Source: Bacillus_BE sp042263505
GTDB lineage: Bacteria > Bacillota > Bacilli > Bacillales > Cytobacillaceae
DNA length: 64,000 nucleotides
Direction: 5' to 3'
Assembly (NCBI RefSeq): GCF_042263505.1
Contig: NZ_JBHKFI010000003.1
Coordinates: 248,001 to 312,000 of the forward strand
The notes beneath the pieces were generated by a model that was not told the origin of the DNA, did no database searches, and worked only from the letters and a program-made list of their open reading frames with translations. Made by a program: the position numbers and the translations under genes. Each line of letters begins with the position of its first letter. The stretch's first letter is position 1. Positions 9,108 through 17,876 of this stretch are shown here, piece after piece.

Positions 9108-9893
9108 TTATAAAATAAACTTTTCTATTTCTAAAGCTACTCCATCATTTTTCACCGTATCTGTAATTTTTTTTGCATAATTTTTTACATAATCATCCGC
9201 ATTTCCCATTGCTATTCCACAACCTACTGTAGATAACATCTCAATATCGTTTTTTCCATCACCAAAAGCATAACTATTTTCTAAGGGAATATTCAAATAA
9301 TCCAGCACTTTTAATATTCCTGTAGCTTTTGAGTTTGTTTTTGAATATATTTCAAAATGACGTTTCTCTACATCATGCATATAATTGTATTCACCATTTC
9401 CTAAAGATGAACAATACTCTAATCCTTTTGTATCACAACATAACATTTCAATTTTATATATGTCTATTTCCTCATGATTAAAATTACCTTCTAAATATGT
9501 TTTAGGTATATGATATGAATCATAAAATGAATGTAATTTTTTATATTCATTTTTTATATATGAATAAATTTCCCCCTGCAAAATATACTGAATATTGTGC
9601 TGATCAAAATTATATACCAACTCTTTGACAAAATCTTTCTTCATGGGCTCCTTATATATGCATTTTTCTTTGACTTTTACATATGATCCATTAGTAAGGA
9701 CAAGACCATCAAATCCAAAATTAAGGATAGCCTCATTTAAAAAAGCATATGGTCTGCCTGATGCAATAAAAACAGAATCACCATTCGCTTGCAATGCACG
9801 TATAGCCTTTTTTACTCTTGGTGTAATATCTATGATTCCATTTAAACAGTCTAATAAAGTTCCATCAATATCGAAAAATATTGCCTTTTTCAT
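9108..9893 (-). CDS. HAD-superfamily Cof-type sugar-phosphate phosphatase
   Basis: Cytoplasmic phosphatase of 261 residues in the Cof/YkrA type of the HAD family. Motif I is FFDIDGTLLD (nucleophile and acid/base Asp near residues 8 and 10), motif II is IASGRP, and motifs III/IV include FGDGKNDIEML near residue 212, with a C2B-type cap between. Such enzymes hydrolyse sugar phosphates or FMN; the substrate here is unknown. It is divergent from a DeoR-type repressor with a 160-bp gap holding decamer repeats, so the pair likely forms a sugar-phosphate-responsive unit. Confidence 0.85.
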   Translation of the reverse strand: MKKAIFFDIDGTLLDCLNGIIDITPRVKKAIRALQANGDSVFIASGRPYAFLNEAILNFGFDGLVLTNGSYVKVKEKCIYKEPMKKDFVKELVYNFDQHNIQYILQGEIYSYIKNEYKKLHSFYDSYHIPKTYLEGNFNHEEIDIYKIEMLCCDTKGLEYCSSLGNGEYNYMHDVEKRHFEIYSKTNSKATGILKVLDYLNIPLENSYAFGDGKNDIEMLSTVGCGIAMGNADDYVKNYAKKITDTVKNDGVALEIEKFIL

Positions 9894-9920
9894 AATTCCA
9901 ACAGTCCTCCACTTTTAAAC

Positions 9921-9980
9921 ATTCCTATTTTGTTTCGTTTTATCTCATTTAATCACATTTTATATCATTTACTCCTATTC
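9921..9980. promoter_or_regulatory. Tandem decamer repeats, probable DeoR-family operator
   Basis: Six consecutive 10-bp blocks resemble one another with exact 10-bp phase: the best are TATCTCATTT, AATCACATTT and TATATCATTT, with TGTTTCGTTT before and ACTCCTATTC after. On the other strand this gives AAATGA-type direct repeats, the usual form of DeoR/GlpR operators. They lie midway between the divergent HAD and DeoR genes, one helical turn apart, so they would be bound on one face. Confidence 0.6.
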
Positions 9981-10053
9981 AATCAACAATTTAATTGATT
10001 TTTATCTTATTGTTGCTAAAATGGAATTAAATGAGAATCAATTGGAGGAACCT

Positions 10054-10818
10054 ATGTTTATTGAAGAAAGGCACAAGCATATATTAGAGCGGTTAAAAAA
10101 GGACGGAAAAGTATTAGTAAAAGATTTAAGTAAACAATTTAAAGTAAGTGAAAGTATGATCAGAAAAGATCTTCGCGTTTTAGAGAGAAACAACTTATTA
10201 CAGCGTACTTATGGCGGGGCAATTAATATAAATCGTACGATTACAAATGCAGAGAGTTTCTTTAAAAGAGTTGAAAATATTTCAGATTTAAAAGGAACTA
10301 TAGCTAAAAAAGCATATGAGCTAATTAAAGATAAGGATACAATCTTTTTAGATTCATCAAGTATTTCCTATTTCCTTACAAAACTGCTTATACAAAATCC
10401 CAAAAATATTACTCTTATAACAAATATGGTTGAAATATCATCACTTCTTCACTTAGATTTAAAGATGCAAGTAATTTTTATTGGAGGAGATTTTAATCCT
10501 TTTGTAGGTGGAAATATAGGTTCAGTTGCCAATGAACAAATTAAGCTTTATCGCTGCAATAAAACATTTTTAGGTTGTAGTGGAATAGATCTTAGTGACG
10601 GAAGTGTTAGTACTGGCGTCTCCGAGGATTCAGGTACTAAAAAGGCAATTATGAGTATATCCAAAGAATTGTACCTAATGGCGCCAAATGAGAGATTCAA
10701 TCTATATGGAATTTTTAATTTTTCAAATATAGCAGATTTCCATGGTATTATTACTGAAACTACACCCAAAGATGCAATAATGACTTTGCTGAAACAATAC
10801 GATGTGAATTTAATTTAA
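10054..10818 (+). CDS. DeoR-family transcriptional repressor
   Basis: DNA-binding regulator of 254 residues. The N-terminal DeoR HTH (FIEERHKHILERLKKDGKVL, then KDLSKQFKVSESMIRKDLRVLE) is followed by the conserved RTYGGA element and the DeoRC sugar-phosphate-sensing domain (DTIFLDSSSISYFL; FIGGDFN). The ATG at 10054 is preferred because GGAGGA sits 5 bp before it; the in-frame ATG at 10021 lacks a site. It is divergent from the HAD phosphatase and probably controls it through the decamer repeats between them. Confidence 0.88.
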   Translation: MFIEERHKHILERLKKDGKVLVKDLSKQFKVSESMIRKDLRVLERNNLLQRTYGGAININRTITNAESFFKRVENISDLKGTIAKKAYELIKDKDTIFLDSSSISYFLTKLLIQNPKNITLITNMVEISSLLHLDLKMQVIFIGGDFNPFVGGNIGSVANEQIKLYRCNKTFLGCSGIDLSDGSVSTGVSEDSGTKKAIMSISKELYLMAPNERFNLYGIFNFSNIADFHGIITETTPKDAIMTLLKQYDVNLI

Positions 10819-10871
10819 AACAGTGTAATACTGCAATCTCTGGCTACATTATGACCAGTAGCCTAAAATAA

Positions 10872-10922
10872 ATGTTCTAAGAAATGCTTAGCGGTTCCAA
10901 CACAAAGCATTCCTTAGAACAT
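10872..10922. repeat. Long hairpin (18-bp stem)
   Basis: ATGTTCTAAGAAATGCTT is mirrored by AAAGCATTCCTTAGAACAT with one mismatch, around a loop of about 14 nt. There is no T-run, so it is not a standard terminator; it may be a MITE remnant or an RNA structure downstream of the DeoR gene. Confidence 0.55.
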
Positions 10923-10972
10923 ACTGCCATTTTGATGTATAAGAGACTGTCAACATTAGTATTATCAATATA

Positions 10973-11010
10973 TTATGATACGGTTCATCGCACTATCTAA
11001 GTGGAGTTTT
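10973..11010 (-). repeat. SCC-type attachment-site-like repeat, site 2 (degenerate)
   Basis: The minus strand reads GAT-GAA-CCG-TAT-CAT-AAT, matching the rlmH-tail codons of the other sites except that the Lys codon and stop are lost. The right inverted arm (CTAAGTGGAGTTTTT on the plus strand) is kept and the left arm is not recognisable. It lies between the DeoR gene and nanE. Confidence 0.5.
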
Positions 11011-11049
11011 TCTTATCATCACTATATGTTTCACACGATCAAACTTCTT

Positions 11050-11739
11050 TTATTCTGAAATTTGTGCCGCAAACCGAGCCGTAATTTGCTGCGGACGTGT
11101 AATCGCGCCTCCAACGACTGCCGCATGTGCCCCTATTTCAAGGACTCTTTTTAGCATTTCAGGGGTGATGATATTGCCCTCAGCAATGACTGGAATCGAC
11201 ACTTCTTTTAAAACATCTTTTAAAAAGGCAAAGTCATTATCATATAGTTTACGGTCACTTGATTCTTTTGTATACCCTAAAAGGGTCGTTCCCACACAAT
11301 CAAACCCTATCTTTTCAGCATTTATGGCATCCTCAATGGATGCAATATCCGCCATAAGCTCCACGGTTGGTTTTTTTCCCCGAGCATAGGAAACAAGCTC
11401 CACAAGTGAAAGATTTCCCGGACGTTTTCTCATGGTAGCATCCAAGGCAATCATTTCACAGCCGCTTTCAATTAATTCATCCATTTCTCTTTTTGTTGCC
11501 GTGATATAGATTTCACTGTCTTCGTAATCCCTTTTCACAATACCGATGACAGGAAGTGAAACCTCCTCTTTAATGGCAATAATATCCTCTTTTGTATTTG
11601 CCCGAATTCCGGTGGCACCGCCTTCTTTTGCCGCCAGAGCCATTTTCCCCATGATATAAGAACTGTGAAGGGGCTCATCGTCCAATGCCTGGCAGGAAAC
11701 AACTAAACGGCCTTTAATTTCATCCAGCATCTTATTCAC
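11050..11739 (-). CDS. nanE: N-acetylmannosamine-6-phosphate 2-epimerase
   Basis: Converts ManNAc-6-phosphate to GlcNAc-6-phosphate in sialic acid and ManNAc use. The 229-residue protein is a full-length NanE TIM barrel: GRLVVSCQALDDEPLHSS at the N-terminus with the early SCQA element, YITATKREMDELI, IALDATMRKRPGN, VELMADIASIEDA, TTLLGYT, VIAEGNI and a GAHAAVVGGAITRP phosphate-binding end. There are no other nan genes in the window, so it stands alone between two attachment-like sites about 0.85 kb apart. It could serve a nan operon elsewhere (inference). Confidence 0.93.
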   Translation of the reverse strand: MNKMLDEIKGRLVVSCQALDDEPLHSSYIMGKMALAAKEGGATGIRANTKEDIIAIKEEVSLPVIGIVKRDYEDSEIYITATKREMDELIESGCEMIALDATMRKRPGNLSLVELVSYARGKKPTVELMADIASIEDAINAEKIGFDCVGTTLLGYTKESSDRKLYDNDFAFLKDVLKEVSIPVIAEGNIITPEMLKRVLEIGAHAAVVGGAITRPQQITARFAAQISE

Positions 11740-11826
11740 CTACCATTCTTCTACTTCATTTTTGATAATGGTTACCTCAGGTATTGCAGGACTTTTAATA
11801 ACGATAAGTAAAAATGAGCCAAAAAA

Positions 11827-11875
11827 ATACTCTATTTATGGTAAGGTTCACCTTAGTACATCTAAATGAGGTATT
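11827..11875 (-). repeat. SCC-type attachment-site-like repeat, site 3
   Basis: The minus strand reads GGT-GAA-CCT-TAC-CAT-AAA-TAG, encoding Gly-Glu-Pro-Tyr-His-Lys-stop with codon choices different from sites 4-8. Outer arms AATACCTCATTT and AATACTCTATTT form the inverted pair; the inner AAGG/CCTT also pair. It lies between the start of nanE and the cdaR promoter. Confidence 0.65.
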
Positions 11876-12182
11876 TCCCTGATTTTATCCTTTTATAATC
11901 TATCCATAGTTATACTGAAGATGGCTAACATTTTTATTATTTTTTGGAAGAGAAGCTTTAAGGGGATGGAAGAGATGAGAAACCCAAAAAAGAGAAAAGG
12001 TGTTCCTCTCTTCGTCAAAACTTCACTGGGTCTTTTAGTAATTGAACCAGACATGCCTCAAGCGTTTTACCTTCTACCATTTTTTTAATATCTTCTCGTA
12101 TTGTTTTCGTTTATATATTTATTTTTCGGAGTTATATAGTGATAATATAATTTATACAAGTGATAATCAAGGAGCAATAGCT

Positions 12183-13211
12183 ATGTATGAATTGACACAA
12201 AATCTGGCTCAAAACATTGTTAATAAAATGATGAAAGATATTCCTTTTAATATTAATATAATGGATAAAACAGGCGTTATTATCGGGAGTGGAAATAAAG
12301 AAAGGATTGGTACAGTGCACCAAGGGGCGGTGGCTGCCATAAAACAAAAGAAAATAATAGAAATTAAAAAGGATGAAGAGTTCGTAAAAAAGGGTATTAA
12401 CTTGCCAATCGAATTGAATGATACCATTATCGGAGTGGTAGGTATCAGCGGCGAGGTTAAGGAAACAAGACCATTCGCTAACCTTGTTAAGTCTGCAGTT
12501 ATTTTATTAATCGAACAAAGCATTTCACTGAAAAAGGAGAATCTGGAAAAGAACTTAAAACAGGAGTTTTTTAACTTAATTACAGATCCAGAAACAATAT
12601 TTACGAAAGAAATTACTGACAAGGCATTAAACTATGGTATCAGGATAAATAAACCTTCCCAAATCGTGTATGTGGAATTTCCTTATAAGATTGATAAGGA
12701 AATCCTTAATAATTTTCCTTCCTTTAAAACATCCAATCATTCGTATTGTATTATAGTTCAGGAAGCTAATAAGATTGAATTACTGCAACAGCAGATTGAA
12801 AAACAATTTCCAGATGCTTTCATTTCCATTAGCAAAATGAATGATAAAATTTCTGAGGGAATCTTGCAGGCCAAATCAGCTATGCGAGTATTGAAGGGTG
12901 TTTTTTTAAATGAAAAAGTCATTTCCTATTCGAGATGTGAATTCATCGCTGATATGGCCGAATTCCAAAGGAAAAATTTAAAAGCAGAAATGCAAGTCAA
13001 TTTACTTGATAAAAATGATGAATTGATAAAAACTTTGCAGGTTTATCTAAGCTGTAACTTGAACACCAATGAAACTGCCAACCGGCTCATTATCCACAGA
13101 AATACATTGAATTACAGATTAAACAGGATTTGTAAAATTACCGGCAAAGATCCAAAGAATATATTGGAACTCGTGGAACTAATCTTTATACTTATTAATC
13201 GGATGAAATGA
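12183..13211 (+). CDS. cdaR: CdaR/SdaR-type sugar diacid regulator
   Basis: Transcription activator of 342 residues. The N-terminal sugar-diacid-recognition domain (ELTQNLAQNIVNKMMKDIPF; INIMDKTGVIIGSG) is typical of CdaR, followed by a GGDEF-like central part and a C-terminal PucR-type HTH (LNTNETANRLIIHRNTLNYR). The ATG at 12183 follows AAGGAGCAATAGCT; a longer frame from 12042 has hydrophobic unlike-protein sequence and no site. It converges with the glycerate kinase and GntP genes, the usual targets of CdaR in glycerate or glucarate use. Confidence 0.9.
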   Translation: MYELTQNLAQNIVNKMMKDIPFNINIMDKTGVIIGSGNKERIGTVHQGAVAAIKQKKIIEIKKDEEFVKKGINLPIELNDTIIGVVGISGEVKETRPFANLVKSAVILLIEQSISLKKENLEKNLKQEFFNLITDPETIFTKEITDKALNYGIRINKPSQIVYVEFPYKIDKEILNNFPSFKTSNHSYCIIVQEANKIELLQQQIEKQFPDAFISISKMNDKISEGILQAKSAMRVLKGVFLNEKVISYSRCEFIADMAEFQRKNLKAEMQVNLLDKNDELIKTLQVYLSCNLNTNETANRLIIHRNTLNYRLNRICKITGKDPKNILELVELIFILINRMK

Positions 13212-13245
13212 AAAACAACACACCAATATCTGATGTGTTGTTTTT
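13211..13245. terminator. Bidirectional terminator between cdaR and glycerate kinase
   Basis: AAAAACAACACA and TGTGTTGTTTTT form a perfect 12-bp stem; A-run on one side and T-run on the other allow use by both converging genes. Confidence 0.8.
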
Positions 13246-13249
13246 CATT

Positions 13250-14386
13250 TTATTTTAATAAACGAGCGATGCTTTCGGATGTGCGGCTAACATTTTCCTT
13301 GCCTTTTACGAGCAAAGTATCAATATCTGCCGCTCCCGGAACTATGCCAAAAATGGCGTCAAAACCTTCATCATATAAAGTTTCAACATCCTGCCCAACA
13401 TAGCCTGCTAGTGCAATTACTTTAATGCCACTGTTAACACTTTTGGCTGCCTGGGCAACTCCGTAAGGGGCCTTTCCAAATTTTGTTTGGAAATCGATGC
13501 CGCCTTCGCCTGTAAAGCAATAATCCACATTTTGCAGCTTTTCTTTTAAATTTGTATACTCGATAACAATTTCAATTCCTTTTTTCATTTTGGAATTAGT
13601 AAATGCAAGCAATCCTCCGCCAAGACCGCCAGCAGCACCAGCACCAGGTACATCTATTATGTCGATTCCAATCTGCTCTTTTACGATTTTAGCATAGTGC
13701 CTTAAATTACAATCTAAAATTTGAACCATTTCAGGAGTCGCACCCTTTTGAGGACCAAAAACAGCTGATGCACCTCGTTCTCCGCACAATGGATTCGTTA
13801 CGTCTGATGCAACCAAAATTTTAATATTTTTTAATTCAGGAAGCACATTAAATGTATCAATCGTATCGAGATCCCCTAAATAACCGCCCCCTAACGGCAA
13901 CTCTTTTCCGCTTTTATCCAAGAATTTATATCCTAGTGCTGCTGCCATTCCAGTACCACCATCATTCGTAGCACTTCCACCGATTCCTAGGATAATATCC
14001 GTAATACCTTGTTCAATACAAGCTCTAATTAATTCTCCAGTTCCAAAGGTAGTTGTAATTAAAGGATTTTTTGTTTCTTTCGTAATATAATGAATTCCAC
14101 TGGCTGATGCCATTTCAATAACACCTGTCTTGCCATCTCCGAGAATTCCATATTGTGCCATTACTGGTGTGCCAAGTGGACCGGTAACTTCTTTCTTTAT
14201 CAATGTGCCCCCAGTTGCATCTACCAGTGACTGGACGGTACCCTCACCGCCATCTGCCATTGGTACATGAATGCATATAGCATCCGTAATAGCTCTTTTT
14301 ATGCCGATTTCCATTGCTTCGCAAACTTCCTTTGCCGTCATGCTTTCTTTAAATGAATCAGGTGCCAACAAAAATGTTTTCCCCAT
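13250..14386 (-). CDS. Glycerate 2-kinase (GarK/GlxK family)
   Basis: Phosphorylates D-glycerate, feeding lower glycolysis. The protein has 378 residues, the full length of type I glycerate kinases: FLLAPDSFKESMTAKEVCEA at the N-terminus, MADGGEGT, the GIGGSATNDGGTGMAAALGY stretch near residue 135, GAGAAGGLGGGL and the FTGEGGIDFQT segment. It lies 18 bp downstream of the GntP-type permease and is surely co-transcribed with it. With cdaR it forms a compact glycerate-use module bounded by attachment-like sites 3 and 4. Confidence 0.93.
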   Translation of the reverse strand: MGKTFLLAPDSFKESMTAKEVCEAMEIGIKRAITDAICIHVPMADGGEGTVQSLVDATGGTLIKKEVTGPLGTPVMAQYGILGDGKTGVIEMASASGIHYITKETKNPLITTTFGTGELIRACIEQGITDIILGIGGSATNDGGTGMAAALGYKFLDKSGKELPLGGGYLGDLDTIDTFNVLPELKNIKILVASDVTNPLCGERGASAVFGPQKGATPEMVQILDCNLRHYAKIVKEQIGIDIIDVPGAGAAGGLGGGLLAFTNSKMKKGIEIVIEYTNLKEKLQNVDYCFTGEGGIDFQTKFGKAPYGVAQAAKSVNSGIKVIALAGYVGQDVETLYDEGFDAIFGIVPGAADIDTLLVKGKENVSRTSESIARLLK

Positions 14387-14404
14387 TCTATATACTCCTA
14401 TCTT

Positions 14405-15706
14405 TTATAAAATAAATCCGTATAGTACTACCGCTACAATCGTCATTGTTATACCTACTATACTTTCAAATGCGACAACCTTCATTCTGTCTTTCATGCT
14501 CATGTTCATTGCATTACGTGTAACATGGAAGTAAGTTCCGTGTGGCAGATGGTCGATCACCGTAGCTCCAGCATGAGTCATAACTGCAGCTGCCAAAGGT
14601 GCAACCCCTGTATTTAAAATCGCATCAGAGAAAGAACCAGTTGCTAAAATAACACCTGTTGATGTGGAAGCAGTTGCTGCTGCCATTAATATACCTGCAA
14701 TTGGAGCAAGGAACGTTCCAGAAAGTCCAGAAGTCTCAACTAAAGCAACAACTTGTTCAGGCAGGTCTGATACAGTAATTAAACCACCTATCGCACCTGC
14801 ACCAATAATGATCAGAATGGTTGGCGTCATTCGATTTAGCCCAGCTGTACAATAATCCAACAGTTGCTTTTTCTTACCAAGTGCCAAGGCACCCACTACA
14901 CCTGCAAACGGCAGGATAAACAATGAATCTATTTTAAATTTCGCAAGCGCATCAATACCTATCATCGAACCGATTGGACTAATCATCAATAAAACAATCG
15001 CGATAGCAGGAGTTACCAAAGCTTTTGATAAGGCAGGAAGATTTGTGGAGCTGGCCTGCTCTAATTCGGCAGCTTCAGCATCTGTTACTTTTGAACCTTT
15101 AAACTTAATTATAGATGCAATAATAACCGTAACAACTACTCCAAGAATTGCAGGAACAAGTCCACCAATCATGACTTGGTTAACGTCAAGATTGAAACCG
15201 CCCGCTGCTGCAATGGTATTCGGGTTAGGAGATATTATGTTACCTGCTTTACCGCCACCTGACAATGCAACCAGCAACGCCACTTTTGAATATCCCATTT
15301 TGTTACCTACAGATAATGCAATTGGTGCAACAATCAATACCGCAACTGGAATGAATACCCCTACTGCCGTGATGATCATAGTAGCAAGTGCAAGTGACAG
15401 CATTGTCTTTGTCCCGCCAAGTTTATCTACAATCGCTTTCGCAATACTTTCCGCTGCACCAGATTCCATCATGACACCAGCAAAAATACCTGCAGCGATA
15501 ATACGAATAACTGTCCCCTGTACACTTTCTGTTCCTGTAATTAGGATTGAAATTGCATCAGCAAAGTTCGCTCCTCCAATGAAAGCGCCAACAATTGCCC
15601 CCAAAATTAATGAATAAGTTGGCGCCAACTTAAACAATATCAAAATAATTGCCAGCGCAAGACCACTTAACGCGCCAATCCAGCTAATATCTATGGCTGT
15701 TGTCAT
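14405..15706 (-). CDS. GntP-family glycerate/gluconate permease
   Basis: Membrane transporter of 433 residues with about 12 hydrophobic segments. Family marks include FKLAPTYSLILGAIVGAFIG near the N-terminus, GGKAGNIISPNPNTIAAAGG around residue 160, and the C-terminal MTHAGATVIDHLPHGTYFHV segment seen in GntP proteins. Gene order with glycerate kinase and CdaR suggests the substrate is glycerate or a related sugar acid rather than gluconate (inference). First gene of the leftward operon. Confidence 0.9.
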   Translation of the reverse strand: MTTAIDISWIGALSGLALAIILILFKLAPTYSLILGAIVGAFIGGANFADAISILITGTESVQGTVIRIIAAGIFAGVMMESGAAESIAKAIVDKLGGTKTMLSLALATMIITAVGVFIPVAVLIVAPIALSVGNKMGYSKVALLVALSGGGKAGNIISPNPNTIAAAGGFNLDVNQVMIGGLVPAILGVVVTVIIASIIKFKGSKVTDAEAAELEQASSTNLPALSKALVTPAIAIVLLMISPIGSMIGIDALAKFKIDSLFILPFAGVVGALALGKKKQLLDYCTAGLNRMTPTILIIIGAGAIGGLITVSDLPEQVVALVETSGLSGTFLAPIAGILMAAATASTSTGVILATGSFSDAILNTGVAPLAAAVMTHAGATVIDHLPHGTYFHVTRNAMNMSMKDRMKVVAFESIVGITMTIVAVVLYGFIL

Positions 15707-16101
15707 ATTACTTCCTCCTAGTTGTTATATGAATCATTTTTCTATGAAAGGTGCTTTTATCTTTCTTGAATTGGAAATTCATTTAATTTGTAAATCTAAT
15801 TGATTTATTAAGAGTTTGCACAATAATTCATTTCAGGTCTTTGCAGACTCTTCGTTTTCTATCTACTGGTGACCGCATTTTAAACGCTTTCATAAAAGCC
15901 CTTTCATTTAACTACACCTTCATTTTAGTTTGATAATGCTCCTCTAACAATTGATAATTCGACAAATAATATTGTGCATATGCACTAAACAACGAGTTTT
16001 TAATCGGAATTTAAAATAAGAAAGCAGTAATATCAAGCGCTAGGCGTAAAATGCCTATTTATTTACATAAAATCGGGTTAGTTTTAAATATGTATATTTT
16101 G

Positions 16102-16345
16102 TTACGAGCAAAGAATAGGAAAGCTAAAATTTCGCCAAATTACTCCAACTGCTAAAAGTACAAGTACAGGACCAAGTACGAAAAATGTAATAAGTGGGAA
16201 TGAAACTGATAAAAATTGAGTTCAGTAAACACTTCATTTCACCCCCATTTCTTCTTCAATTTTCTCTTTTACAAGACGGCAAGTATTGTGCAGACTTTTC
16301 TGGTTAGGAAACACAAACTTTATATTTTTCTAAATTAAGCCACTA
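16102..16345 (-). pseudogene. Decayed coding remnants between GntP gene and site 4
   Basis: On the minus strand, one short frame reads QKSLHNTCRLVKEKIEEEMG and ends near 16239; after it another reads LSVSFPLITFFVLGPVLVLL and VGVIWRNFSFPILCS up to the stop at 16102. The second looks like a membrane helix. No start codon or full domain is present. These are probably remains of a lost transporter operon. The rest of 15707-16373 is gene-free and holds the permease promoter. Confidence 0.35.
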
Positions 16346-16373
16346 TAAAACGGTAGATTAATTGACATAAAAT

Positions 16374-16423
16374 AACCTCATTTACTTATGGTACGGTTCA
16401 CCGTGATGAATCTAAGTGAGGTT
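16374..16423 (-). repeat. SCC-type attachment-site-like repeat, site 4 (best palindrome)
   Basis: A 50-bp imperfect palindrome. Both ends read AACCTCAYTTA inward and the centre pairs ACGGT with ACCGT. The minus strand reads GGT-GAA-CCG-TAC-CAT-AAG-TAA, Gly-Glu-Pro-Tyr-His-Lys-stop, then ATGAGGTT. It lies between the GntP gene and the XRE regulator. Confidence 0.7.
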
Positions 16424-16566
16424 AACAATATTAAATTTAGATCGCATTTTTAGCTCCTTTTACGAAAGTCAACTTGTAGTTGACAAAAGTACCAAAATGT
16501 AACTTATATTCGCTACTAAATCAGCTATTTTTACATTATAGTTAGAGTAAGAGGAGATGACCTGAG

Positions 16567-17685
16567 ATGGAACACTTTCAATTTTCAACCATGTTTGCGA
16601 ATCGTCGAAAAGAACTAAAGGCCACTCAAGAACAAATTGCCGAATATGTAGGGGTATCGAGGGCAGCCGTTTCCAAATGGGAAAAGGGGCAAAGCTATCC
16701 TGATATTACGTTATTGCCAAAATTGGCAACATACTTCAACATTTCCATCGATACATTATTAGGATACAAACCTCAATTGACAAAGGAACAAATCAGCCGA
16801 ATATATTCACAACTGGCACAGCAATTCTCTGAAAAGACATTTGATCAAGTGGAAAAATCAATAGAGGAGCTTTTAAATGAATATTATTCTTGTTTTCCAT
16901 TTGTTCTTAAAATGGCACAACTGTATTTAAATTACTTTCCAAAGTCTACTGACCAACAATCCACTCTGGAACGTATCTTGCAGCTTTGTTCAAGAGTAAA
17001 AACTTTAAGCGGAGATTTCTCATTAGTAAATGAAGCAACGATGTTGGAAGCCCTCGTATATTTACAACTAGGGAAGCCAGAAGAGGTATTAGCATTACTA
17101 GGAAAGGATGTCCAAATACAACTCGGCGCAGATCATCTTATTTCTACAGCACATACCATGCTCGGCAATTCAGAAAAAGCAAAAGAAATTATTCAAATCA
17201 GCTATTATCAAAATTTAATGCAGCTCATATCAAATGCAACGGAAGTTTTAATGCTCGAATTGGAAAATATAGATTATTTAGATGAAACGATTTATAAAAT
17301 TCAAGAACTCATACGACTGTTTGATTTAGAGAATCTAAATTTTAATGCTGTACTTATTTTTTATTATAGGGCAGCAACCGTTTATACTATGAAAGGTCAA
17401 TTTGACCAGGCAATAGAAATGCTCCAGAATTACGTAAAACTTTGTAAAAAAATTCAGTTTTCTATTAAGCTAAAGGGAAATTCCTACTTCTATTTATTGT
17501 CACAATGGATTGAAAACACATCACAACTAAGCAGTGAAGCACCTCGGGATGAACAATCGATCAAAAGGGATTTAGTTCATTCGATTGTACAAAATCCTGC
17601 ATTTGATGCTTTAAAAGAACAATCAAGCTATAAAGAGATGATTCGTAATTTGGCCGATCATTTAAAAGTAGAGGTGAATTTATAA
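16567..17685 (+). CDS. XRE-family regulator with TPR-like C-terminal domain
   Basis: 372 residues. The XRE-type helix-turn-helix is at about 10-65 (LKATQEQIAEYVGVSRAAVS, KWEKGQSYPDITLLPKLATY, TLLGY). The rest is helical with TPR-like repeats, the pattern of Rgg/PlcR-type or YdbM-type regulators. GAGGAG precedes the start. It overlaps the next gene by one base (TAATG) and leads an operon with an ABC exporter, so it probably controls this exporter, perhaps in response to a peptide or drug (inference). Confidence 0.85.
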   Translation: MEHFQFSTMFANRRKELKATQEQIAEYVGVSRAAVSKWEKGQSYPDITLLPKLATYFNISIDTLLGYKPQLTKEQISRIYSQLAQQFSEKTFDQVEKSIEELLNEYYSCFPFVLKMAQLYLNYFPKSTDQQSTLERILQLCSRVKTLSGDFSLVNEATMLEALVYLQLGKPEEVLALLGKDVQIQLGADHLISTAHTMLGNSEKAKEIIQISYYQNLMQLISNATEVLMLELENIDYLDETIYKIQELIRLFDLENLNFNAVLIFYYRAATVYTMKGQFDQAIEMLQNYVKLCKKIQFSIKLKGNSYFYLLSQWIENTSQLSSEAPRDEQSIKRDLVHSIVQNPAFDALKEQSSYKEMIRNLADHLKVEVNL

Positions 17686-17876
17686 TGGCAGCTATCAATT
17701 GGGCGTTAGTCGCCCCATTAATTGCTATTGAAGCTATTTTGCTTATTGTTGCACTAATCGATTTAGCACGTATTCATGCAACAAACGGTCCAAAATGGGT
17801 TTGGGCTATTGTGATCATATTCGTCAGTATCATTGGACCGATTCTTTACTTTATTTTTGGGAGAAAAACCTCATGA
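17685..17876 (+). CDS. Small PLDc_N-type membrane protein
   Basis: A 63-residue protein with two hydrophobic helices (about 8-28 and 37-57) and the NGPKWVWAIVIIF / IIGPILYFIFGRK pattern of the phospholipase D N-terminal membrane domain, here as a stand-alone protein. Such small proteins often sit beside ABC-2 exporters in Bacillus. Start and stop overlap both neighbours, showing translational coupling. Function unknown. Confidence 0.8.
   Translation: MAAINWALVAPLIAIEAILLIVALIDLARIHATNGPKWVWAIVIIFVSIIGPILYFIFGRKTS

Noticed and set aside
9921..9980. Decamer tandem repeats as a CRISPR-like or satellite array
   Set aside because: No spacers, unit too short; the place between divergent regulator and target fits an operator.
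15045..15617. A 190-codon frame on the plus strand opposite the GntP permease
   Set aside because: It is the antisense of a clear transporter gene with alanine/proline/threonine-rich sequence and no ribosome binding site.
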